NCBI GenBank assembly: GCA_910587705.1
Contig: CAJUMX010000022.1
Location: 1 to 39,509 of the forward strand
Length of the DNA: 39,509 nucleotides
Reading direction: 5' to 3'
Origin: an uncultured Oscillibacter sp.
Lineage (GTDB): Bacteria; Bacillota; Clostridia; Oscillospirales; Oscillospiraceae
In this document: piece by piece, positions 31,223-39,187 of the stretch
How positions within the stretch are numbered: the stretch's first letter is position 1
Layout of the letters: every line of letters begins with the position of its first letter
Notes under the pieces: model-generated
What the model was told of the DNA's origin: nothing
Seen by the model: the letters and a program-made list of their open reading frames with translations, nothing else
The model's database searches: none
Position numbers and translations under genes: made by a program

Positions 31223-33217
31223 ATGAAACGAAAGAGTCAATTTTTAGCTTTGCTGATGGCGCTCTGCCTGTTGGCAAGTCTGGCCGTTGTGCCTGCGGCG
31301 GCAGATGGGACTAGTGGGGATGGTACGGCCCAAACGGACCCCGATAATCCGACTACGCCGGACCCCGATAATCCGACTACGCCGGACCCCGATAATCCGA
31401 CTACGCCAGACCCCGATAATCCGACTACGCCAGACCCGGATAAGCCGACTACACCGGACCCGGATAAGCCGACTACACCGGACCCGGATAAGCCGACTAC
31501 ACCGGACCCGGATAAGCCGACTACGCCGGACCCGGATAAGCCGACTACGCCGGACCCGGATAAGCCGACTACGCCGGACCCGGATAAGCCGACTACGCCG
31601 GAGACTCCGGAGCCGAAAGTGTGCGAGCACGGCAATGACCCCGATACCTGCCCGATATGCCATCCCCCCGTTGTTGACAAACCCACCCGCCCCACCTCCA
31701 GCGACATCTCCTATCCCAGCTACGTAGAATTCGGCACGCTGGAGAAGAACGCCTCCAACAGCGACCGGACCAAAACCTTTACGATTACCAATCGAAGCAA
31801 ATATGAGATGAACTTTAGCTACTCCAACCCCAGCGGCTACTCGGTCAGCGGCGTTCCCAGCTCTTTGAGTGCGGGCAGCTCCGCCACCGTCACCGTGCAG
31901 TTGAGCAGCACCAGCACGGGAACCTATAACCGCTCCCTGGAGATCAAGGTCTCCTTCAAGGACGGCCAGGGCTCCTCCACCATGTCCATCGACCTCTACG
32001 CGGAGGTAGTGGAAAAGGGCTACTCCATCACCCTGGACCCCACCAGCAAGGACCTGGGCAAGCTGAAAGAGGGGTATTCCGAGAAGGAAGCCGAGGAAAA
32101 GGGAATCACCGTCACCCTCCAAAACAAGGGAGCCTCCAACGTGCGGGTGGACGGAGTAAAGGGCAACGACCACTTCACCGTCACAGCCGATAAGAGCAAC
32201 TCCGATTCGCTGAAACCCGGCGAGAAAGCCAAGTTTGATATCGTCCCCAAAAAGGATTTGAAGGTGGGCACCTATACCGACACCATCACCTTTGTGACCC
32301 GGGAAAACGCCACCGCCGCCATCAAGGTCACGGTAGTGGTGGAGAAGAAGCTGGCCCCCCTGACCGTGGAGCCCGCCACCCTGGACTTTGGCATCGTGAA
32401 CGAGGGCTACACGGCTCTCAACCCCAAAACGGTCACGGTGAAAAACAACACGGAGTACGCCATCCGCCTGGAGCAGCCCTCCTCCTACAGCTATGAGGTC
32501 AGCATACTGAGCCGGACCTCTCTGCCCGCCGGAGGCACCGCCACCTTCACCGTCCGTCCCCGGACGGGTCTCCCCGCCAACGCTTACAACGGCGTGGTGG
32601 AGCTCTGGGGCAGCGGCGAGTCCGCCAAGGTCAACGTGCAGTTTGCCGTGACCCGTCCTGCCGGTCCCTCCACCTTCTCCGACGTGGCTGCCGGAAGCAC
32701 CTTCGCCTCCGACATTGCCTATGTCAGCCAGAAGGGTCTGATGAGCGGCGTGGGCGAGGGCCGGTTCAATCCCCAGGCCCCCATCACCCGGGGCCAGCTG
32801 GTGACGATTCTCTACCGTCTGGACGGCCAGCCCGCCGTCAGCGGCGCGGGCTTCCCCGACGTGGCGGCTGGGTCCTACTGCGAGAAGGCGGTAAAGTGGG
32901 CCTCCGCCAACTCCATCACCGCCGGAGGCAAGGACGGCCTCTTCCGGCCCAACGACTCCATCACCCGGGAGCAGCTGGCCACCTTCCTCTTCCGCTATAA
33001 CGGCTACAAGGGCTATGTGACCACCCAGCGCGCCAACCTGGGCAGCTTCTCCGACGGGGCCTCCGTGGCCTCCTACGCCAAGGAAGCCCTCTCCTGGGCC
33101 AACGGCGCGAAGCTGGTGAACGGCACCACCGACGGCCGCCTGAATCCCTCCGGCGGCGCGACCCGTGGCCAGGCGGCGGCGATTCTCCATCGCTTCTGCG
33201 TGAGCATCGGGCAGTAA
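31223..33217 (+). CDS. Secreted S-layer homology (SLH) domain surface protein
   Basis: The protein has 664 aa. A Sec signal peptide (1-27, ending VVPAAA) is followed by an acidic stalk of eleven 8-residue repeats (39-126), four DPDNPTTP then seven DPDKPTTP. A small Cys/His motif follows (CEHGNDPDTCPICH, Cys134, Cys143, Cys146). Then come three Ig-like beta-sandwich domains (about 168-270, 270-380 and 380-485), whose DFGxVNEGY-like openings recall choice-of-anchor or ASPM/HYDIN-type modules. Three SLH repeats occupy about 485-664: FSDVAAGSTFASDIAYV, FPDVAAGSYCEKAVKWA and FSDGASVASYAKEALSWA. The SLH repeats should hold it to secondary wall polymer. It is probably a wall-displayed adhesin or structural protein; no enzyme domain is visible. 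Its ribosome site (AAGGA) is about 13 nt from the ATG, longer than usual. Confidence 0.88.
   Translation: MKRKSQFLALLMALCLLASLAVVPAAADGTSGDGTAQTDPDNPTTPDPDNPTTPDPDNPTTPDPDNPTTPDPDKPTTPDPDKPTTPDPDKPTTPDPDKPTTPDPDKPTTPDPDKPTTPDPDKPTTPETPEPKVCEHGNDPDTCPICHPPVVDKPTRPTSSDISYPSYVEFGTLEKNASNSDRTKTFTITNRSKYEMNFSYSNPSGYSVSGVPSSLSAGSSATVTVQLSSTSTGTYNRSLEIKVSFKDGQGSSTMSIDLYAEVVEKGYSITLDPTSKDLGKLKEGYSEKEAEEKGITVTLQNKGASNVRVDGVKGNDHFTVTADKSNSDSLKPGEKAKFDIVPKKDLKVGTYTDTITFVTRENATAAIKVTVVVEKKLAPLTVEPATLDFGIVNEGYTALNPKTVTVKNNTEYAIRLEQPSSYSYEVSILSRTSLPAGGTATFTVRPRTGLPANAYNGVVELWGSGESAKVNVQFAVTRPAGPSTFSDVAAGSTFASDIAYVSQKGLMSGVGEGRFNPQAPITRGQLVTILYRLDGQPAVSGAGFPDVAAGSYCEKAVKWASANSITAGGKDGLFRPNDSITREQLATFLFRYNGYKGYVTTQRANLGSFSDGASVASYAKEALSWANGAKLVNGTTDGRLNPSGGATRGQAAAILHRFCVSIGQ
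31337..31600 (+). repeat. 24-bp tandem repeat array, 11 copies, in the SLH gene
   Basis: Eleven consecutive in-frame 24-bp units encode DPD(N/K)PTTP. By nucleotide sequence they form four blocks: two units, two units, three units and four units. Units are identical within a block, and blocks differ at one to three positions. The copy number should vary by slippage or recombination without breaking the frame. Confidence 0.95.
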
Positions 33218-33239
33218 GAACAGCGCCTCTCATGAAAAC

Positions 33240-33276
33240 GGCCCCCGGAAACCACACGGTTTCCGGGGGCCTTCTT
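33240..33276. terminator. Bidirectional terminator between SLH gene and icd
   Basis: A 14-bp stem, GGCCCCCGGAAACC (33240-33253) and GGTTTCCGGGGGCC (33258-33271), has loop ACAC. The plus strand continues TTCTTG and the minus strand GTTTTC. It ends both the SLH gene and the gltA-hydratase-icd operon. Confidence 0.85.
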
Positions 33277-33307
33277 GTTTGTGGAAAGGACGAAAGCGCC
33301 GGCGCGG

Positions 33308-34510
33308 TCAGAGGCTGGCGGCGATGGCGTCCAGGAATTCCTCGCTGTCCACGCCCCGGGCCTGGAAGCCGGGCTCCACCAGGGGGAGGAGGTCCTTGGT
33401 CATCACGCCCCGCTCCAGCGTCCGGAGGGATGCGTCCTCCAGCCGCTGGCCAAAGCGCACCAGCTCCGGGAGCTTGTCCAGCTCGCCCCGGCGTTTTAGA
33501 GCCCCGGACCAGGCGAAAATGGTCGCCATGGGATTGGTGGAGGTTTTTTCTCCCTTGCGGTAGCGGTAATAGTGCCGGGTAACCGTGCCGTGGGAGGCTT
33601 CAAACTCCATGGTCCCGTCGGGGGAGACCAGTACCGAGGTCATCATGGCGAGAGAGCCGAAGGAGGCGGCGATCATGTCGCTCATCACGTCTCCGTCGTA
33701 GTTTTTCAGCGCCCAGATAAAGCCGCCCTTGGAGCGGATGACCCGGGCCACGGCGTCGTCGATCAGCGTGTAGAAATAGGTGATGCCCTCCGCCTCGAAC
33801 TCCGCCTTGTAGGAGGTCTCGTACTCCTCCTCAAAAATCCGCTTGAATTCCCCGTCGTAAATCTTGGCGATGGTGTCCTTGGTGGAGAACCACAGGTCCT
33901 GCTTTTGGGCCAGGGCGTACTGGAAGCAGGAGCGGGCAAAGGCCCGGATGCTCGTTTCCAGGTTGTGCTGGCCCTGCCAGACGGCGGGACCGTCCACGGT
34001 CTGGACGTTCAGGGTCTTTTCCGTCCCGCTCTTCCCCCGGAAGGTGAGGGTGGCGGTTCCCGGCTCCTCCGTGGTCATGTCCACGGCCTTGTACATGTCG
34101 CCATAGGCGTGGCGGGCGATGGTGATGGGAGCCTCCCAGTTTTTCACCACCGGCTTGATACAGGGCAGGACGATGGGAGCCCGGAAGGCGGTGCCGTCCA
34201 GGATGGCCCGGATGGTGCCGTTGGGGGATTTCCACATCTCCGTCAGCTCCGGGTACTCCTCCATCCGCTGGCGGTTGGGGGTGATGGTGGCGCACTTCAC
34301 CGCCACGCCCAGGCGGCGGGTGGCCTGGGCGGCGTCCACGGTAATCTGGTCCTTTGTGGCGTTGCGGCTTAGGAGCCCCAGGTCGTAGTACTCGGTTTTC
34401 AGGTCCACATAGGGCAGAATCAGCTTGTCCTTGATCATCCCCCAGAGGACGCGGGTCATCTCGTCCCCGTCCATCTCCACCAGGGGAGTGGTCATCTTGA
34501 TCTTTTCCAT
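33308..34510 (-). CDS. icd: Isocitrate dehydrogenase (NADP+)
   Basis: The 400-aa enzyme is of the eukaryote-like homodimeric NADP type. Near the start lies VEMDGDEMTRVLWGMIKDKL. Substrate-binding KSPNGTIRAILDGTAFRAPI, the catalytic region with YFYTLIDDAVARVIRSKGG and NYDGDVMSDMIAASFGSLA, and the NADP-site EASHGTVTRHYYRY all match. It converts isocitrate to 2-oxoglutarate with NADPH. The start at 34510 has GGAGG 7 nt upstream. It lies 13 nt after the aconitase-family gene and is last in the operon. No 2-oxoglutarate-oxidising gene follows, which fits a biosynthetic branch to glutamate. Confidence 0.93.
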   Translation of the reverse strand: MEKIKMTTPLVEMDGDEMTRVLWGMIKDKLILPYVDLKTEYYDLGLLSRNATKDQITVDAAQATRRLGVAVKCATITPNRQRMEEYPELTEMWKSPNGTIRAILDGTAFRAPIVLPCIKPVVKNWEAPITIARHAYGDMYKAVDMTTEEPGTATLTFRGKSGTEKTLNVQTVDGPAVWQGQHNLETSIRAFARSCFQYALAQKQDLWFSTKDTIAKIYDGEFKRIFEEEYETSYKAEFEAEGITYFYTLIDDAVARVIRSKGGFIWALKNYDGDVMSDMIAASFGSLAMMTSVLVSPDGTMEFEASHGTVTRHYYRYRKGEKTSTNPMATIFAWSGALKRRGELDKLPELVRFGQRLEDASLRTLERGVMTKDLLPLVEPGFQARGVDSEEFLDAIAASL

Positions 34511-34523
34511 AAAAGCGCCTCCG

Positions 34524-36755
34524 TCAATTGGCACGTTTCGCGTAGTAGTTCATCAGGCAGCCGTCCAGGATGATCTCCCGCGCCTCCGCCGTCAGGCCCC
34601 GGACATGGAGGGTGATTTCCGCCTCGCCGCCGTCCGCCTTGAGAACCTTGGCGGGGATATCCTCCCGGCCCTCCTGAATGGCTTCCCGGAGCTTTGGGAC
34701 GAATACGCAGTCTCCTGCCTCATAGGGGAAGTCCGTCCCCTCATCCAGGGTGAAGGGCAGGATGCCCCAGTTGATGCAGTTGGAGCGGTAACGCTTGGTA
34801 GCAAAGGCATAGCAGATGTTGGCAAAGCCCCCCAGCACCTTCTGGCAGGAGGCGGCCTGCTCCCGGGCGGAGCCGTCGCCAGGCCGGTTGGCAAAGACGC
34901 AGGAGCCAAATTGGGTTTTCCCCGCGTCCGCGCCGCAGCGGTCCAGCAGGGCCTTTAGCCTCTCAGGCACATTCCCCGCCAGCCGTCCGGCCTCGCACTC
35001 CGCGATTTCCTTGGTGCGGCCCACATACGCCGGCTCCCGGCGGGACAGGGTGAACTCCGCCAGCCGCAGGGGATTGGAGCGATAGGAGGAGGTCTCCCCG
35101 GAGGGAATCAGCTCGTCGGTGGTGGTCACGCCGTCCCGGAGCACCGCCGCCAGCTCTACCAGCAGGTTTTCCGCCAGAGGCTGCATCTTGGGCCAGTCGG
35201 TGATGTTGGGGCCCAGGATCAGCTCCTCCTCCGGGCGGGGCCTTCCATAGCCGTTGTAGACCCGCTTACCGTACACGCCCTGGTCAAAGTGGTAGGGACG
35301 CCGGACGGGCGCGTATTCAATCTCCGTGGCGGGGGTGATTTTTCCGCCGTTCCTGGCCGTGGCGGCGATGGAGCGGGCGTCCATCAGGCACACGGCGGCG
35401 AACTGGCCCTCGCCGGGCTTGGAGCCCTCCCGGTTGGGGAAGTTTCTCGTGGTGTGGCGGAGGCTGAGGCCGTTGTGGGCGGGCACGTCCCCCGCGCCAA
35501 AGCAGGGGCCGCAGAAGCTGGGCTTGATCACCGCGCCGCTTTGGAGAAGGTCCGCCGTGGCCCCGATGTTCGTCAGCTCCAGACTGACAGGGACGCTGGT
35601 GGGGTACACGTCCAGGGTAAAGTATCCATCGCCACAGCTGCCGCCCCGGAGGATATCCGCCGCCTCGGTGATGTTGTCGAAGAGCCCCCCGGCGCACCCG
35701 GCGATAACTCCCTGGTCTGCCCAGACGCCGCCGTCCCGGACCTTCTGGGCCAGATTGACCTTGGCCTTGGGATAGCGTTTTTGCGCGTCCGCCTCCACCG
35801 TTGCCAGGAGGTCTTGGGCGTTTTCCAAGAACTCCCGGATGGTCCAAGCGTTGGAGGGGTGGAAGGGCAGGGCGATCATCGGCTCGATTTGGGAGAGGTC
35901 CAGCTCGATGTACTTATCGTACCAGGCGCACTCGCCGGGATGGAGCTCCTTGTATTCCTCTCCCCGTCCGTGGGCCTCGTAAAAGCCCCGGGTTTCTTCA
36001 TCGGTCTCCCAGATGGAGGAGAGGCAGGTGGTCTCCGTGGTCATAACGTCAATGCCGTTGCGGAAATCGATGGGCAGACCCGCCACGCCCGGCCCGGCGA
36101 ACTCCAGTACGCAGTTGTTCACAAAGCCGCTTTCAAAGGTGGCCTTCACCAGGGTGATGGCCACGTCGTGGGGCCCCACGCCCCGTTTCGGCGTGCCAGT
36201 GAGGTATACCAGAACAACCTGGGGATAGGGTACATCCCAGGTGTTTTTCAGTAGCTGCTTGGCAAGCTCCGGCCCGCCCTCGCCCACGGCCATGGTGCCA
36301 AGGGCGCCATAGCGGGTGTGGGAGTCGGAGCCCAGAATCATTTTGCCGCAGCCCGCCAGCTGCTCCCGGGCATAGGAGTGGATGACGCTTTGATTGGCGG
36401 GGACGTAGATTCCGCCATACTTCCGGGCGGCGGAGAGGCCGAAAACGTGGTCATCCTCGTTGATGGTGCCTCCCACGGCACAGAGGGAGTTGTGGCAGTT
36501 GGTCAGGGCATAGGGAAGGGGAAATTCCCGCATACCGGAGGCCCGAGCCTGCTGGATAATGCCCACATAGGTGATGTCGTGGCTGGCCATGGCGTCAAAG
36601 CGGACCTGGAGCTTTTCCGGGTCGCCGGAGACGCTGTGGGCCTGGAGGATACTCCAGGCCAGGGTCCGTTTCCGGCCCTCCTCGGGAGAGAGGGGAGCGG
36701 AGGCGTGAAGGCCCCCCTCCGAGAGGAAAACACCGTTGTTGTGAAGGGTAATCAT
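34524..36755 (-). CDS. YbhJ-like aconitase-family hydratase, probable working aconitase
   Basis: The 743-aa protein has the full aconitase layout. Visible are GSDSHTRYGALGT (142-153), the cluster cysteine pair CGPC (415-418), and the swivel-domain GDGSAREQAASCQ (626-638). The usual cluster motif GSCTNS/G is replaced by AGCAGGLFDN (352-361, Cys354). That and strings such as GLSLRHTTRNFPNREGSKP and TTTDELIPSGETSSYRSNP match E. coli YbhJ, an uncharacterised aconitase paralogue, as I recall it. It lies 18 nt after citrate synthase and 13 nt before isocitrate dehydrogenase, so it should turn citrate into isocitrate. All three cluster cysteines seem present (Cys354, Cys415, Cys418). No canonical acnA/acnB is in the window. 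Activity is inferred from context. Confidence 0.85.
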   Translation of the reverse strand: MITLHNNGVFLSEGGLHASAPLSPEEGRKRTLAWSILQAHSVSGDPEKLQVRFDAMASHDITYVGIIQQARASGMREFPLPYALTNCHNSLCAVGGTINEDDHVFGLSAARKYGGIYVPANQSVIHSYAREQLAGCGKMILGSDSHTRYGALGTMAVGEGGPELAKQLLKNTWDVPYPQVVLVYLTGTPKRGVGPHDVAITLVKATFESGFVNNCVLEFAGPGVAGLPIDFRNGIDVMTTETTCLSSIWETDEETRGFYEAHGRGEEYKELHPGECAWYDKYIELDLSQIEPMIALPFHPSNAWTIREFLENAQDLLATVEADAQKRYPKAKVNLAQKVRDGGVWADQGVIAGCAGGLFDNITEAADILRGGSCGDGYFTLDVYPTSVPVSLELTNIGATADLLQSGAVIKPSFCGPCFGAGDVPAHNGLSLRHTTRNFPNREGSKPGEGQFAAVCLMDARSIAATARNGGKITPATEIEYAPVRRPYHFDQGVYGKRVYNGYGRPRPEEELILGPNITDWPKMQPLAENLLVELAAVLRDGVTTTDELIPSGETSSYRSNPLRLAEFTLSRREPAYVGRTKEIAECEAGRLAGNVPERLKALLDRCGADAGKTQFGSCVFANRPGDGSAREQAASCQKVLGGFANICYAFATKRYRSNCINWGILPFTLDEGTDFPYEAGDCVFVPKLREAIQEGREDIPAKVLKADGGEAEITLHVRGLTAEAREIILDGCLMNYYAKRAN

Positions 36756-36773
36756 AGCGGAAACCTCCTGAAA

Positions 36774-38180
36774 TCAGCTCCTGTCTGCCAGGGGTACGTA
36801 GGGTACCCGTTTGCAGACGGTTTTGTAGGCGGGGCGGATGATCCGCGGATCGTCGGCGCAGCATTCCTCCATGCGGTGAGCGCACCAGCCGGGCATGCGG
36901 GCGCTGGCGAAGATGGCGGTATACAGGTCTGTGGGGATGCCCAGCAGGCGGTACACGAAGCCGGAGTACAAATCCACATTGGCGCAAATGGGCTTGTCGG
37001 AGCCCCGGATTTCCTGAAAGACCTGGGGGGCCAGCCGCTCCACGGATTCGATAAGGTCCAGTTGATCCACCATGCCCCGCTTCTCCGCCAGATGGCGGGA
37101 GAACTGCTTCAAAATCTCCGCCCGGGGGTCCGAGAGGGTGTAGACCGCGTGGCCCATGCCGTAGATCAGTCCGGTGCCGTCCCCCAGCTCCCGACGGAGG
37201 ATGCGGACCAGCTGGTCCTTGACCTGGCCGTCGTCCTTCCAGTTCCGGACGGCGTTTCGCAGGTACTGCATCATTTCCACCACCTTGATGTTGGCTCCGC
37301 CATGGCGGAAGCCCTTCAAGGACCCCACCGCGGCGGCGATGGAGGAGTAGAAATCCGTCCCGGTGGAGGTGAGGACCCGGCAGGCAAAGGTGGAGTTGTT
37401 GCCGCCGCCGTGCTCCGCGTGGAGAATCATGCACAGGTCCAGAAGCTTTGCCTCGTCGTCATCGAATTTCGAGTCCTTGCGCAGGGTGTAGAGGAAGTTT
37501 TGAGCCACGCTGAGGTCCGTCCGGGGACGGTGGAGGTAAAGGCTGTCCTTGTCAAAGTAATGCCGCTTGGCGGCGTAGGAGTGGGCCACGATGGTGGGGG
37601 TTCGGGCCACCATGCGGAAGGACTTGAAGAGCTCGTTCTCCAGCGTCATGTTCTCCGCCTCTCCGTCGTGGGAGTGGAGAGCCAGGATACAGCTGGACAG
37701 CTTGTTCATGATGTTTTTATTGGGAGAGCGGAGGATCATATCCTCGGAGAAGTAGCTGGGAAGCTGGCTCCACCGGGCCATGAGGACCTGGAAGTCCTCT
37801 AGTTGGGAGGCGGTGGGAAGCTGGCCGAAGAGGAGGAGGTACACCGTCTCCTCAAAGCCGAAGCGGTCCTCCTGGATGCACCGCTGAATGAGGTCCTCAA
37901 TGCTGATGCCTCGGTAGAAGAGCCGGCCTTTTCTGGGTACCTTCACACCGTCTAGAAGGTCATAGCCGTCTACGTCACCGATGCTGGTGACCCCGGCGAT
38001 GACGCCGGTGCCGTTGGGATACCGGAGGCCCCGCATGACGTCGGTGTCCGTCCGGCCAGAGGGGAAAATGTCGTTGTCCCGGATGAAGTCCTCGGAGCCG
38101 CTGACGAAGGACAGAGAGGATTCGATTAGCTCCTGGTGCCGGAGCATCCGGTGCAGGTCTCGTTCGGTTTTGTAAGACAT
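36774..38180 (-). CDS. gltA: Citrate synthase
   Basis: The 468-aa citrate synthase is longer than the usual bacterial form (about 370-430) because of an N-terminal extension of about 75 residues. Catalytic landmarks are LILHAEHGGGNNSTFACR-like (here LCMILHAEHGGGNNS), GSLKGFRHGGAN, YGMGHAVYTLSDPRAEIL with the second catalytic histidine, and NVDLYSGFVYRLLGIP with the catalytic Asp. It condenses acetyl-CoA and oxaloacetate. It is first in the three-gene operon, behind a good promoter. Its stereochemical type (Si or Re) is the ordinary Si-family fold, not the HOA-synthase-like Re enzyme of some Clostridia. Confidence 0.94.
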   Translation of the reverse strand: MSYKTERDLHRMLRHQELIESSLSFVSGSEDFIRDNDIFPSGRTDTDVMRGLRYPNGTGVIAGVTSIGDVDGYDLLDGVKVPRKGRLFYRGISIEDLIQRCIQEDRFGFEETVYLLLFGQLPTASQLEDFQVLMARWSQLPSYFSEDMILRSPNKNIMNKLSSCILALHSHDGEAENMTLENELFKSFRMVARTPTIVAHSYAAKRHYFDKDSLYLHRPRTDLSVAQNFLYTLRKDSKFDDDEAKLLDLCMILHAEHGGGNNSTFACRVLTSTGTDFYSSIAAAVGSLKGFRHGGANIKVVEMMQYLRNAVRNWKDDGQVKDQLVRILRRELGDGTGLIYGMGHAVYTLSDPRAEILKQFSRHLAEKRGMVDQLDLIESVERLAPQVFQEIRGSDKPICANVDLYSGFVYRLLGIPTDLYTAIFASARMPGWCAHRMEECCADDPRIIRPAYKTVCKRVPYVPLADRS

Positions 38181-38249
38181 ATCTGGAAACCGCCTTTAAA
38201 GAATATCGGAGCCCGGCCGCCGGAGACCCGGCGGGAGCAGATTTTATTC

Positions 38250-38278
38250 ATTATAATAGATTTTATAGCCAATTTCAA
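38250..38278 (-). promoter_or_regulatory. Promoter of the gltA-hydratase-icd operon
   Basis: On the minus strand TTGAAA (38278-38273), a 17-nt spacer and a consensus TATAAT (38255-38250) lie about 70 nt upstream of the gltA start codon. Confidence 0.8.
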
Positions 38279-38453
38279 TGCCCTAAATTACCGATGATTT
38301 GGCAAGCTTCCGGGTAAAACTTATCGTTTTCAGCGGGTCGTCCTTTGCTGCCTGCGGAAACGGCTGCCATACTTGCGCCTTCCACACGCTCCACAATGAC
38401 AATGGGCTTGGGCTTTGCCGCCAAAAGGGACGGAAGAATTCAAATTCCATTGC

Positions 38454-38482
38454 TTGCGTATTGCGCTGGAAAATGTTATACT
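38454..38482 (+). promoter_or_regulatory. Promoter of the PH-domain protein gene
   Basis: TTGCGT (38454-38459), a 17-nt spacer and TATACT (38477-38482) lie about 32 nt upstream of the chosen start codon. Confidence 0.7.
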
Positions 38483-38514
38483 AATACGCAAACGGGGAAA
38501 GAGGGATGGAAGCC

Positions 38515-38925
38515 ATGGAATATTTGTGGAAAGATCGAAAGCGCTTTTTGGGTATGCCCCTGTCGTTTACCCGGTATCGCCTCAGCGAGGACCGGCTGTT
38601 TTGTGAAACGGGCTTTTTGAATGTGAAATCTGACGAGGTGCTGCTTTACCGGGTACGGGACCTGCGGCTGTCTATGAGCCTGGGCCAGCGCATCTTCGGT
38701 GTGGGCACGGTGTGCGTCGTCTCCTCGGACAAGAGCATTCCGCACCTGGACCTGAAAAATATAAAGGCCCCCCGGGAGGTTAAGGAGCTGATCCACAAAA
38801 ATGTGGAAGCGTCCAAGGACAAGCGCCGCATGCGGGCCACCGAGCTGCTGGGCGGGGAGGAAGGCCCGGTTTGTCAGGAGTACGACGAGGACGCGGAGCT
38901 GGATATGGACGAGGATGAAATCTGA
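38515..38925 (+). CDS. Bacterial PH-domain (bPH2-like) protein
   Basis: The protein has 136 aa. Residues 1-95 resemble the small YdbT/bPH2-type pleckstrin-homology-like domain: MEYLWKDRKRFLGMPLSFTRY, LLYRVRDLRLSMSLGQRIFGVGT and LKNIKAPREVKELI. A charged tail with DEDAELDMDEDEI ends it. There is no membrane segment, so it is probably cytoplasmic; ligand and function are unknown. The ATG at 38515 is preferred to 38506 because the purine-rich GAGGG is 9 nt from it and abuts the other. It is monocistronic by its promoter and the terminator at 39119. Confidence 0.78.
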   Translation: MEYLWKDRKRFLGMPLSFTRYRLSEDRLFCETGFLNVKSDEVLLYRVRDLRLSMSLGQRIFGVGTVCVVSSDKSIPHLDLKNIKAPREVKELIHKNVEASKDKRRMRATELLGGEEGPVCQEYDEDAELDMDEDEI

Positions 38926-39118
38926 GCAGTACGGCGACATCATGGCCACCCAGGGCAACGAGGGCGGTGTCATTGCGGGATGAATTTGCCGTGAATTCGA
39001 AGAAAGTTTTCACGGTGGGAGATATGCGCCGTCGCTGGTGACATGGGCCGTTGCCAAGGCCGGAATAGTAATCCCAAGCGGAAGCGTTTTAGCGCTTATA
39101 AACATCTCAATAAAAAGT

Positions 39119-39154
39119 CCAGGGGGCCGTCGTAAGACGGCCCCCTGGGCTTTT
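39119..39154. terminator. Bidirectional terminator between PH-domain gene and porB
   Basis: A 13-bp stem, CCAGGGGGCCGTC (39119-39131) and GACGGCCCCCTGG (39136-39148), has a GTAA tetraloop. The plus strand continues GCTTTT and the minus strand ACTTTTTATT. It ends the oxidoreductase operon coming from the right and can end the PH-domain transcript. Confidence 0.88.
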
Positions 39155-39170
39155 GGAGAGTGTATAGCAG

Positions 39171-39187
39171 GTAAGCGAAACGCTTAC
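39171..39187. repeat. Small inverted repeat over the porB stop codon
   Basis: GTAAGCG (39171-39177) and CGCTTAC (39181-39187) surround AAA and include the TAA stop of the oxidoreductase gene. It may help 3'-end structure ahead of the main terminator. Confidence 0.35.

Larger units (their letters stand above)
38181..38514. other. Divergent intergenic region gltA / PH-domain gene
   Basis: The 334-bp gap contains the leftward gltA promoter (38250-38278), a leader hairpin CCGCCGG/CCGGCGG (38217-38234) in the gltA message, and the rightward promoter of the PH-domain gene (38454-38482). The roughly 175 bp between the promoters hold no gene or clear hairpin that I can see. Confidence 0.65.

Noticed and set aside
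31337..31600. Direct repeats considered as a CRISPR array
   Set aside because: Units are contiguous without spacers and are in frame in a protein-coding gene.
31244..33190. Long minus-strand frames across the SLH gene, including a GVVGLSGS repeat protein
   Set aside because: The 24-bp repeat has no stop in several frames, so apparent repeat proteins arise automatically; signal peptide and SLH domains fix the plus-strand frame.
38915..38983. A 22-codon frame overlapping the end of the PH-domain gene
   Set aside because: It has a nearby purine-rich stretch, but that is the coding sequence for the acidic tail. The peptide has no membrane segment or recognisable feature. Kept only as a remote possibility.
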